Translations under genes and position numbers: made by a program
Part shown: positions 18,199-25,545 of the stretch, in pieces
How the letters are laid out: each line of letters begins with the position of its first letter
Position numbering within the stretch: the stretch's first letter is position 1
The notes under the pieces: generated by a model
The model's input: the letters and a program-made list of their open reading frames with translations, nothing else
Told to the model about the DNA's origin: nothing
Databases searched by the model: none
Assembly (NCBI GenBank): GCA_036505635.1
Contig: DASXTC010000064.1
Span: forward strand, 1-64,000
Reading direction: 5' to 3'
DNA from: DASXTC01 sp036505635
GTDB taxonomy: Bacteria; Acidobacteriota; Polarisedimenticolia; JACPZX01; DASXTC01
DNA length: 64,000 bases

Positions 18199-20666
18199 CG
18201 CCGCGGCGCCGCGCGCTGCATAGTCTGACGGCGGTCCTGATCTCGATCGTCGTGGCGACCGCCGCGGCCGGCAAACCCGCATCCCCGCCCCCCTCCGATC
18301 TCCATGGCCCCCTGTCCGACTTCTGGCTGCGGGTCGTGCGAAGCTGGCACAGAAGGATTCCCGGGTTGAATCACGGTATCAGCCAGACCGCCATCTGGGT
18401 CCCGATCATCTGGGACGGGCCCGACGACGGCACCAGCGAGACTTTCGTCAAGGCCCTCAAGAAGCGCGAGGCGCGACGGTGGGTGCGGGCGTCGCTCACG
18501 ATGCACCGTTGGCGCGAGATCGCCGGGGGCGATCTCGGGAAAATGCAGGCGCTGCGTCAGAACATCTTCATCCTGGGAACGCCGGAGAACAACGAGCTGG
18601 TTGGCCGCGCCCTCGAGGCGACCCCGCTTCGCGCCGGTGGGGGGCGCATCAAGATCGGCGACCACGTGATCGAGGGACCGGGGCTCCTGCTGATCGCAAT
18701 CACGCCCAACCCGATCCGCCCGCGCGAATACGCGACCATCATCACCGCGACCTCCCAGGAGGCCCTCCTGCTCGCGGGGGAGGTCCCCTACGGCGACACC
18801 GACTACGTCGTCTTTCGCGGGCAGAAGGTCCTCGAGAGGGGCTTCTACAAGTGGAAGGACGGAGCCCCCGTCCGGGATCGGATCGCGCGCAGCCAGTCGT
18901 TCAGCCAGCACCTGACCTGGACATCCACTTCCTCGGCCCGATGCGTGCTCCACTACGACCCGGCGGCCATGCCCTCGGCCGAGGTCGAGCAGCTCGGGCG
19001 GCGTCTCGACGCCGACGTGGAGCGGACCGAGGCTTTCTACGGGATCGGCGCCGCCGAGGTCCCGCGCCTCGATCTCTATCTCTACGCCTCGATCGACGAG
19101 AAGGTCAGCCAGACCAGCGACATGCGACCGTCCCACGTCGACCCCGCCGACCTGAGCCTCCATGCCGTCCACGGTTCCGGTTCGAGCGCTCTTTCGCCGC
19201 AGCTGCTCGCCCGGGTCCTACTCCTCCGCGCCTCGAGCCGGTGGGGGGCCGGCGGAGCGCGCGAGCTGCCGGGTCTGGCCTTCGCCCTGAGCCTCGCCTG
19301 CCGCGACACGTTCGAGGATATCCCTCTCGCGGAGTGGGCGGCTCGGTCGAGCCGCGACCCGGGTCAACTCCCCATGGATCGTCTCTTCTACCGGGAGCCC
19401 GCGGACCTCGAATCGGGCGATCTCGATCCGCTCGACGCCGCCTCATTCCTGAGGGACCTGATCGGCCGCGCGGGGATCGAGAAGCTCTCGCTTTTTTATC
19501 GGACCGCCACCCCCTCGGACCTCACGGCCAGGTTCAAGGAGAGCTTCGGCCTGACGCTGGCTCAGGCCGAGCGGAGATGGCTCGACACCGTGCCACGTGG
19601 TGCGATGACCCGGACGACGGGGACCAGGCCGGGCCGCACCGATACGGACGGTACGTTCCGAGCGGCCGCCGGCGAGCTGGCGCCGGCACTGGCGGCGTTT
19701 CGGGCCCGCGATGACGTCACGGCCCTGAAGCTGCTGAGCCAGGCGCCTTCCAGCGCGGCGGGCCGGACCCTTCTGGCCCGCCTCCATTTCAGGGCGGGGC
19801 GGTTCGCCGAGGCCGCGGCCGTTGCCTCGGAGGTACTCGCGTCGGACGAGGCGTCGCAGGAGGATCGCGCCTGGGCCCGCCTGACTCTCGGACGCGCGCG
19901 CGCCACGTCGGGGAGGCTGGTGGCCGCCATCGCCGATCTGAGGGACCCCGACATCGTGGCCGGTCCCGAGCAGGTCCGGATCCTCGCCGACTACTGGCTC
20001 GAGAAGATGGGACAGCCTCTCAACCAGCGCGCCGCGCATCGCATCCTGACTCAGCAGGCGAACACCGATCTGATGAACTGGGACTGGGACGGCGCCGAGG
20101 AGAAGATGAAACGGGTTCTCGCCTCCGATCCAGCCAACAGGGAGGCGCATGCCCTGCTCGGGCAGATCTATCTTTCCAGGTACCAGTACTTCTACGACTA
20201 CATCACCCTGTTCAACGACCTGTTCAAGGGCGACAGCGATGCCGACCTCTACGCGAACCTCCGATCGAAGGGGCGCGAGGAGCTTCGCGTCGCCTCGTCG
20301 ATCCCGTCGGCCGAGCCGCAGGTCTGGGCGAACGAGACCGGCGAGGAGATCCTCGTCGGGCAGGAGCGTTCCGACCCCGCGATGACCCATTTTCTCCAGG
20401 CCAAGGCGCTGATCCTGAAGGGAGAGCTGGAAGCCGCCGCACGAGAGCTGACCGAGGTCCTGGAGCTCGACCCGCCCGACCGCAATCTCGCCGGCTATTG
20501 CCACCTCTACCTGGGAAGAATCGCGCTCCGACTGGGTGACGGGCGGACCGCGGGCACTCACTTCAAGGAGATCCTCCTTCTGAAGCCTGACCGGAGGATC
20601 GTCGTGGCGGCGCGCGAGGAGATCAAGAAGCTCGACGCGGCCTCAGCGCCAGCGTCCCGACGATGA
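18195..20666 (+). CDS. Secreted TPR protein with degenerate peptidase-like domains (copy 2)
   Basis: An 823-residue paralog of the preceding gene with the same domain order: signal peptide, GPLSDFWLRVVRSW, QNIFILGTP, TPNPIRPREYATIITAT, VPYGDTDYVVFRG, a middle region with LDLYLYASIDEKVSQT, and C-terminal TPR units (AEEKMKRVLASDPANREAHALL, AARELTEVLELDPPDRN). The shared block ADYWLEKMGQPLNQ also appears in copy 1 as AEYWLETMGQSRNQ. ATG at 18195 overlaps the upstream stop. Its 3' end overlaps the convergent minus-strand gene by 44 bp. I know no characterised member. Confidence 0.8.
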   Translation: MTPRRRALHSLTAVLISIVVATAAAGKPASPPPSDLHGPLSDFWLRVVRSWHRRIPGLNHGISQTAIWVPIIWDGPDDGTSETFVKALKKREARRWVRASLTMHRWREIAGGDLGKMQALRQNIFILGTPENNELVGRALEATPLRAGGGRIKIGDHVIEGPGLLLIAITPNPIRPREYATIITATSQEALLLAGEVPYGDTDYVVFRGQKVLERGFYKWKDGAPVRDRIARSQSFSQHLTWTSTSSARCVLHYDPAAMPSAEVEQLGRRLDADVERTEAFYGIGAAEVPRLDLYLYASIDEKVSQTSDMRPSHVDPADLSLHAVHGSGSSALSPQLLARVLLLRASSRWGAGGARELPGLAFALSLACRDTFEDIPLAEWAARSSRDPGQLPMDRLFYREPADLESGDLDPLDAASFLRDLIGRAGIEKLSLFYRTATPSDLTARFKESFGLTLAQAERRWLDTVPRGAMTRTTGTRPGRTDTDGTFRAAAGELAPALAAFRARDDVTALKLLSQAPSSAAGRTLLARLHFRAGRFAEAAAVASEVLASDEASQEDRAWARLTLGRARATSGRLVAAIADLRDPDIVAGPEQVRILADYWLEKMGQPLNQRAAHRILTQQANTDLMNWDWDGAEEKMKRVLASDPANREAHALLGQIYLSRYQYFYDYITLFNDLFKGDSDADLYANLRSKGREELRVASSIPSAEPQVWANETGEEILVGQERSDPAMTHFLQAKALILKGELEAAARELTEVLELDPPDRNLAGYCHLYLGRIALRLGDGRTAGTHFKEILLLKPDRRIVVAAREEIKKLDAASAPASRR

Positions 20667-21354
20667 TCCCCAGCCGGTAGGTCCACGAGGCCAGCACCAG
20701 CGCGATGAGGATCGAGACGCCGATGGCAAGGAGGGCCGAAGGACCGTCCTCGATCTCCCCCCCCGCGAGCCCGCCCAGGAGCCGGAACAGGTCGTCGGAT
20801 CGCAGGTGGGCGAGGCCGCGCCACCAGGGAAGGAGCGTCGCCAGCACCGTTCCCATCTCGAAATAGTCCCCCGTCAGGCTGATGAGCGGGGCGGCGGCCA
20901 GGATGACCGCGGGCCCGAAGAGCCACGCCCCGACCGGCGGCATCGGGGATCTCCGCAGCCGCCGCAGCAACGGCACGCCGATCAGGATCGTCAGGAGGTA
21001 GGGCGCGGCGTCCGTGGCGAGGTAGCACAGATCGGAGCCGCGGGTGTCGAAGCCGGTGACGCGTCCCGCGTAATCGCCCGCCTCCGCCGGAACCACGAAC
21101 CCGAAGAGCCGGCCCAGGATCGCTCCGCCATGGATCGGCGCCAGCCTCACCTCGGACACCGTTCCCCCCGTGGCCAGGCACCCTGCCGCGTGCAGCAGCT
21201 CGTGGATGGGAACGTAGAGGATCCACCCGGCGGCCATCCCCGCGACGGCGGGAAGAATGCGCGTGAGCCTGGCGCCGGGCTGGAGCAACGCCTCGAGCGC
21301 CCCGTGCAGGTCGCGAAGGAGCTCCCGCAGGCCGCCGAGGAGAAACCCCGTCAC
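20623..21354 (-). CDS. Polytopic membrane protein with HEXXH motif
   Basis: A 243-residue integral membrane protein with about five or six hydrophobic segments. The first helix runs into PIHELLHAAGC, a HEXXH zinc-binding motif (His51, Glu52, His55), placed at a membrane helix as in site-2-protease-like (M50) or DUF3267 proteins. I cannot identify the third metal ligand; GDYFEMG in a later helix is a candidate. I start at GTG 21354, one base after the upstream stop, because a longer reading would give a Pro/Arg-rich non-membrane start. With the LiaF-like and PspC genes it forms a three-gene envelope cluster. Confidence 0.7.
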   Translation of the reverse strand: MTGFLLGGLRELLRDLHGALEALLQPGARLTRILPAVAGMAAGWILYVPIHELLHAAGCLATGGTVSEVRLAPIHGGAILGRLFGFVVPAEAGDYAGRVTGFDTRGSDLCYLATDAAPYLLTILIGVPLLRRLRRSPMPPVGAWLFGPAVILAAAPLISLTGDYFEMGTVLATLLPWWRGLAHLRSDDLFRLLGGLAGGEIEDGPSALLAIGVSILIALVLASWTYRLGIIVGTLALRPRRAS

Positions 21355-21355
21355 G

Positions 21356-22384
21356 TCAGACCGAGGCCCCTTCCGTCCGCACGGAGATGGTCGAGACGGG
21401 CATCTCGAGCCGGAACTCGTAGCGCGGCCCGTCCGGGCCGGCCGTCTCGCAGGCATCGGCTGTGACGCGCCGTCCCCTGTCGAGGCCCGAAGAGGACGGC
21501 TCGATGTCGAGCGTGTTCAGGATACGGTCCCGCGACACCGTGAAGCAGGTCCCTTCGGGAAGGGTCACTTCCAGGCTGGCCGCCGCTCCTTCGATCCGCA
21601 CGCCGACCTTGCCGGCGGGCGGGCCGAGGCGCAGAGCCACGCTCGAGGCCGCCATGTCCATGGAGAGGCTCTTGATTACGAACGAGCGCAGATCGAGGTC
21701 GCTCGACGCCGCCGCCAGATCGATGTCCAGGTCGAGCGGCGCTCCCGACGAGAGCCGCGCCTCCCAGCCCCTGAACCGATCCTGCCACGGGGTGATAATG
21801 AAGAATCCGTCGACATATTGGGTCGGGCTCACGCGGAGGTTCCCACCGCTTCCACACGAGCGGCGCGGCTCCCGGCCCAGGTAGCGCAGGTGACCGTGGA
21901 TCCCGGGCGGGAGCGGGGGCGCCGCGCCCGCTCCGGCCGGCGCCGGCGAGGCCGGCGCGGCCGCCACCGAGGCGATCGTCAGATCTCCCGCGGCGAAATC
22001 GATGTTGAGCCTCTGAGACGACGCGCCCGCGGCCGCGGGACAATCCAGATCCATCGTCGCGGCCGAGGTCATGTCGGCGGAAGGACGCTCGGCCGCCTCG
22101 TTGTAGGTAGTCGCGACCCAGAAGGTCGACAGCACGACCAGCAAGGGCCCGAGCAGGCAGAGCGCGTGCGCCCACGTGTAGCTGAAGATCAGACGCAGCC
22201 CGAGAGAGATGAGGAGGATCGGCCACAGCTTGGCCAGACTCCACCACACCCCCCAGCCGAGCAAACCTGTCGTGTTGAGGAGCAGAACCGTGCCGGCGCA
22301 GATCAGCGTGGTGCCGAACGAGATCCCCTTGTAGGTGCGGCGGCGGGCGCGCAGGGGATCGACGGCCGTGGTCCCGGTCCCCAT
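21356..22384 (-). CDS. LiaF-type membrane protein with C-terminal adhesin-like beta domain
   Basis: A 342-residue protein. The N terminus holds three or four helices of the LiaF/DUF5668 type (LLLNTTGLLGWGVWW, KLWPILLISLGLRLI, ALCLLGPLLVVLSTFWVATT). The rest is a right-handed beta-solenoid-like domain with repeated alternation of D, S and hydrophobics (LDLDIDLAAASSDLDLRS, SMDMAASSVALRL, VEGAAASLEV-like), typical of DUF4097/LiaF C-terminal toastrack domains. A Pro/Ala-rich linker separates them. It sits 1 bp behind the PspC gene and 1 bp ahead of the HEXXH membrane gene. Likely an envelope-stress sensor. Confidence 0.8.
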   Translation of the reverse strand: MGTGTTAVDPLRARRRTYKGISFGTTLICAGTVLLLNTTGLLGWGVWWSLAKLWPILLISLGLRLIFSYTWAHALCLLGPLLVVLSTFWVATTYNEAAERPSADMTSAATMDLDCPAAAGASSQRLNIDFAAGDLTIASVAAAPASPAPAGAGAAPPLPPGIHGHLRYLGREPRRSCGSGGNLRVSPTQYVDGFFIITPWQDRFRGWEARLSSGAPLDLDIDLAAASSDLDLRSFVIKSLSMDMAASSVALRLGPPAGKVGVRIEGAAASLEVTLPEGTCFTVSRDRILNTLDIEPSSSGLDRGRRVTADACETAGPDGPRYEFRLEMPVSTISVRTEGASV

Positions 22385-22385
22385 C

Positions 22386-22877
22386 CTAGGGCCTTCCTCT
22401 GCCGGCGCGACCGGGCCGGGAGCTCAGCGAGGTGGACACGATGTAGATGCCCAGACCAATGACCAGCAGAGGCCAGACGAGGCGCCACCTCCAGTAGCGG
22501 AAGATCTCCCAATCGAAGATGCCAAGATTCAACAGCAGGAAGAAGAGCCCTGCTGCGATCAGGGCGCCACCGGCCAGCAGCTCACCGCCGCCGTACGCCT
22601 GGGACGGGGATGGAGCGGGTCCGGCGGACGTGGAGGAGACGCCCGACTCCGGGGCGGCCGGATCGGCCGCGGCGGGCGCGCCCGTCTCCTCCGATCTTTG
22701 CGGGATGGCGGCCCAGCAGATCAGGTAGGCGATGATCCCGAGGCCGTGGGGAAAGGTCAGCAGGAAGGCCGCGATCCTCACGAAAACCGGATCGATGTCG
22801 AAGTACTCCGCGATTCCGCCGCACACTCCCGCGATCTTCCGATCCGCGCGGGAACGATAGAGCCTTCTGCCGGGCAT
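22386..22877 (-). CDS. PspC domain protein
   Basis: A 163-residue membrane protein. Residues 1-62 are a PspC domain (RRLYRSRADRKIAGVCGGIAEYF, then a helix ending AYLICWAAIPQ), which in phage-shock systems senses membrane stress and can act as a toxin-like partner of PspB. A Pro/Ser/Ala linker follows, then two more helices with the LiaF-TM pattern (LNLGIFDWEIFRYW, LVWPLLVIGLGIYIV). ATG at 22877 is preferred over GTG at 22880 because gaggag lies 6 bp before it. No pspA is in the window. Confidence 0.9.
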   Translation of the reverse strand: MPGRRLYRSRADRKIAGVCGGIAEYFDIDPVFVRIAAFLLTFPHGLGIIAYLICWAAIPQRSEETGAPAAADPAAPESGVSSTSAGPAPSPSQAYGGGELLAGGALIAAGLFFLLLNLGIFDWEIFRYWRWRLVWPLLVIGLGIYIVSTSLSSRPGRAGRGRP

Positions 22878-22895
22878 CACGGTCTCCTCACCGGG

Positions 22896-23333
22896 TCAAA
22901 GCGTCGCGAGCAGCTCCTTCGGATGGCTCGCGGCGCTCACCTTCGGGTGCGCCTGCGCGATCCTTCCGTCGGGCCCGATCACGTACGTGATCCGCCGGGC
23001 GTACTCCGCGTCAGCGGTGTCGCACGCGCCGTACGCCAGACCGAGCTTCCGGTCCACGTCGCACAGCAGCGGGAAGGGGTACGCGAACTTCTCCGCGAAG
23101 GCGCGGTTGCCGGCCACCGTGTCGAAGCTGGCGCCGAAGATCACGATCCCCTTCTCCTGGTACTGCGCATGGAGGTCGCGGAACCCGCAACCCTCGAGCG
23201 TTCAGCCGGGGGTGTCGGCCTTGGGGTAGAACCAGAGGACGACGTTCTTACCGCGCTGGTCCGACAATCGGATGGTGCGGCCCAGATGGTCCTGCACCGT
23301 GAAGTCCGGCGCCATGTCGCCGACCTTGAGCAT
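22896..23333 (-). CDS. PrxQ/Bcp peroxiredoxin, putative selenoprotein (in-frame TGA = Sec44)
   Basis: A 145-residue atypical 2-Cys peroxiredoxin of the PrxQ/Bcp family, reducing hydroperoxides with thioredoxin. Reading from ATG 23333 (gaggagg 6 bp upstream) gives MLKVGDMAPDFTVQDHLG and then WFYPKADTPG, a TGA codon at 23204-23202, and TLEGCGFRD. The family motif is TPGCT.EACGFRD, so the TGA sits exactly at the peroxidatic cysteine, five residues before the resolving Cys49. The frame then stays open with typical PrxQ sequence (VIFGASFDTVAGNRAF, FPLLCDVDRKLGLAYG, RITYVIGPDGRI) to a TGA at 22896. A SECIS-like hairpin starts 6 nt after the TGA. I read it as selenocysteine; a nonsense mutation or sequencing error is the alternative. 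selA, selB, selC and selD are not in the window. Confidence 0.85.
23172..23195 (-). promoter_or_regulatory. SECIS-like hairpin downstream of the in-frame TGA
   Basis: On the minus strand, bases 23195 to 23172 fold into one hairpin: a lower stem of 4 pairs (GAGG with CCUC), one bulged G, an upper stem of six pairs (one of them U-G) and a 3-nt loop GUU. The ascending arm contains GGUUGCGGGU. The E. coli fdhF element has GGUUGCAGGU, 11 nt after its UGA; here the same core begins 9 nt after. A loop starting with G is the bacterial SECIS feature recognised by SelB. Confidence 0.7.
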
Positions 23334-23491
23334 CGCGGGCCTCCTCAGAAACTGGATGATCGACGTGATGCGGATGGGCGGTACCTCCCTGCAGCGTCGC
23401 CATTCTACCTCATCCGATCCCGTCCCCCTGGCATTATGTACGCAGCCGCCGCCGAAAAGTTCAGGGAGATGGGCGAAGCGAGCGCGGGCGC

Positions 23492-24673
23492 TCAGGTCCT
23501 GCCCGTTCCGACCTTGAGGACCTGCCCGAAGATCTCAACGGCCCGGCGCATCTCGTCCATCGTCCCGATCGAGATCCGGGCATGCGTGGCCAGCGGTGGG
23601 AAGGGGCGCCCCACCCAGACGTCGAGCTTGCGGCACGCGTCGCGGAACGAACGAGGATCGATCCGGAGGTCGACCATCATGAAGTTCGTTTCCGACGGCA
23701 CGACCTTGTAGCCGGCGGATTCGAACCAGCCCTTCGTGAAGCTCCTCGCGTCGTGGTTGAGACGGCGCTGCCCCGCGACCTGATCTTTCCGGTTCAGGAC
23801 GGCCATCGCGGCCGCGGCCCCCAGCGCATTGACGCCGCTCTCCAGCTTGTGCCGGCGCATCGGTTCGAGCGTCCCCTCGCGCCCGACGGCATACCCCACG
23901 CGCAGCCCCGCCAGGCCGAAGACCTTCGAGAAGGTGCGGGACACGATCACCTGGGGGTTCTTCATCGCCAGCGGGATCGAGGTCGCGTAGGCGGGATCCT
24001 CGACGTACTCGTAGTACGCCTCGTCGATCAGGATCGTGGTCGCGGGGGATCTCTCCAGGGCTCGCTCGACGAACTCCTTGATCGCGGCCTCCGGGTGCAG
24101 GGTTCCCGTAGGGTTGTTCGGATTGCAGAGGTAGATGAGGCCCGCGCCGGCGCTCCTGTCGGCGATGCCGGCCAGGTCGAGCCTGAGCGCGGAATCCACC
24201 GGCACGGCCGTCACCGGCGCGCCGAGCCTCTCCGCCTCCCTCATCGGGTCCTCGAAGCTGGGCGCGGCGGTCACCAGGGCGCGTCCCGGGGACGTGAACT
24301 CGCGCACAGCCATCCTGAGGATCTCGGTCGAGCCGCACCCCATCAGCACGCTGCCCGCGGGCACTCCGTGCCACCGCGTCACCGTCTCCTGGAGATGCTC
24401 CTCGGGCGCGTCGGGGTAGCGCGAGACGATGTCGAAGGCATTGTCGATCGCCTCGAAGGCGGCCGGGCCGGGCCCGTAGGGGTTCTCGTTGCTGTCGAGG
24501 CGTATCGGCTGGGCATGGACCGCCGCCAGCGCGGAGCCCCCGCCGGCCCTTCGCAGGCGCGCGTCTCCAGGCGCCGACCCCTCTCTCCCCCGCGCGCCCA
24601 CCCATGACAGGGCGAGCGCGCCAGCGCTCCCGGCACCCAGGGACCTGACGAATGACCGGCGCGAAAGGGCCAC
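23492..24673 (-). CDS. Tat-exported HisC-like aminotransferase
   Basis: A 393-residue fold-type I PLP aminotransferase of the histidinol-phosphate aminotransferase group. It carries a twin-arginine signal (LSRRSFVRSLGAGSAGALAL), so the enzyme should be folded in the cytoplasm and exported. Visible motifs are SNENPYGP, CNPNNPTG (about 183-190), LIDEAYYEY and the PLP lysine (Lys250) in SRTFSKVFGLAGLRVGYA. GTG at 24673 follows aggagg by 5-6 bp. A TAGAAT hexamer lies at 24704-24699. No other his gene is nearby, so histidine synthesis is unlikely; an extracytoplasmic amino-acid transaminase is inferred. Confidence 0.9.
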   Translation of the reverse strand: MALSRRSFVRSLGAGSAGALALSWVGARGREGSAPGDARLRRAGGGSALAAVHAQPIRLDSNENPYGPGPAAFEAIDNAFDIVSRYPDAPEEHLQETVTRWHGVPAGSVLMGCGSTEILRMAVREFTSPGRALVTAAPSFEDPMREAERLGAPVTAVPVDSALRLDLAGIADRSAGAGLIYLCNPNNPTGTLHPEAAIKEFVERALERSPATTILIDEAYYEYVEDPAYATSIPLAMKNPQVIVSRTFSKVFGLAGLRVGYAVGREGTLEPMRRHKLESGVNALGAAAAMAVLNRKDQVAGQRRLNHDARSFTKGWFESAGYKVVPSETNFMMVDLRIDPRSFRDACRKLDVWVGRPFPPLATHARISIGTMDEMRRAVEIFGQVLKVGTGRT

Positions 24674-24704
24674 TCCAGCCTCCTGTCTTATCCCGCGGAT
24701 TCTA

Positions 24705-25511
24705 TCATCGACCCGGTTCGGCGCGGCGGTTGCGCGGCTTGCGTTTCGTGAAGAGCAGACCGGACCAGGTCGCGTCGATCGCGCAGACCTTGTAATCGAC
24801 GAGCCCCGAGGCGAGGCCGACGTCACGGACATGCTGCTGCGTGAGATCGGCCGCCAGGGGCGACCCCTTCTTGGCCCAGGCGATCCAGATCGGCCCGCGC
24901 TCCAGGCGCTCCGCCATCTTCGCGATGCCTCGCCGGAGCTCGCCGCGGGATCGAACGAACCAGATGATGAGGTCGCAGCGGCCGCGAGAGTGATTCCTGA
25001 GGACGACCCCGTCGGGCAGGTCGCCGAGTGTCCTTTGGAATCCTGGCGGCCCGCCCACGACGCCGACAGCCGCGTTGGCCCGGATGCCCAGCTTCCGCGG
25101 CAGCGGCGTTCCGGAGTACCCCGCGAGCAGCGAGCGGTGCACCACGGGGTCAGCCGGCGGAGCCGCGATCGCGCGCTTCAGGTCGCCGCGCACGTGGCCC
25201 CAGTCGGTATAGACGGCGTCCGGGAGAAGCTCCTTCAGGCGAGCCACCTTCCCTGCATCGCCATTGACGAACATGAGGGGAACGTGCCGCGTGGCCTTCC
25301 GCTGGCGCAGGAAGATCGCGACGTCGCGTCCATGTGACGGGCTCCTCGACAGATCGATGAGCACCGCGTGAGGCGGCCTCACCCCGAGCTCGCGCAGGAG
25401 CTGGGCGCCAAAGGGCCCTTCGAAGGCGACGTCGTGGCCCGCCTTCCTGAGACGCTCCGCCCGCTCCCTCGCCTCCGCGACGTTCCAGTGAATCAGGTGG
25501 ACACGGGACAT
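24705..25511 (-). CDS. Receiver-like domain fused to DUF3052
   Basis: A 268-residue soluble protein. Residues 1-115 look like a CheY-like fold (VHLIHWN..EARERAERLRKAGHDV, PHAVLIDLSRSPSHGRDVAIFLR, HVPLMFVNGD). The Asp in LIDLSRSP could be a phospho-acceptor, but the usual acidic pair at the N terminus is missing. About 125-260 is a DUF3052 domain: AGYSGTPLPRKLGI, VGGPPGFQRTLGDLP, LIIWFVRSRGEL, WIAWAKKGSPLAADLTQ, KVCAIDATWSGLLFTKR. DUF3052 usually stands alone. Function of DUF3052 is unknown to me. Confidence 0.85.
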   Translation of the reverse strand: MSRVHLIHWNVAEARERAERLRKAGHDVAFEGPFGAQLLRELGVRPPHAVLIDLSRSPSHGRDVAIFLRQRKATRHVPLMFVNGDAGKVARLKELLPDAVYTDWGHVRGDLKRAIAAPPADPVVHRSLLAGYSGTPLPRKLGIRANAAVGVVGGPPGFQRTLGDLPDGVVLRNHSRGRCDLIIWFVRSRGELRRGIAKMAERLERGPIWIAWAKKGSPLAADLTQQHVRDVGLASGLVDYKVCAIDATWSGLLFTKRKPRNRRAEPGR

Positions 25512-25545
25512 CGTTACTCCATGGACGAAACCCTGGGCCGCTCCG

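Noticed and set aside
22896..23144. A separate 82-residue gene beginning MIFGASFDTV
   Set aside because: It is the C-terminal half of the peroxiredoxin. No ribosome binding site precedes this ATG, and the upstream half is intact in the same frame across the TGA.
23202..23204. Interpretation of the TGA as a pseudogene-making nonsense mutation
   Set aside because: Not excluded, but less likely: the codon is exactly the catalytic position, the frame is otherwise intact, and a SECIS-like hairpin follows directly.
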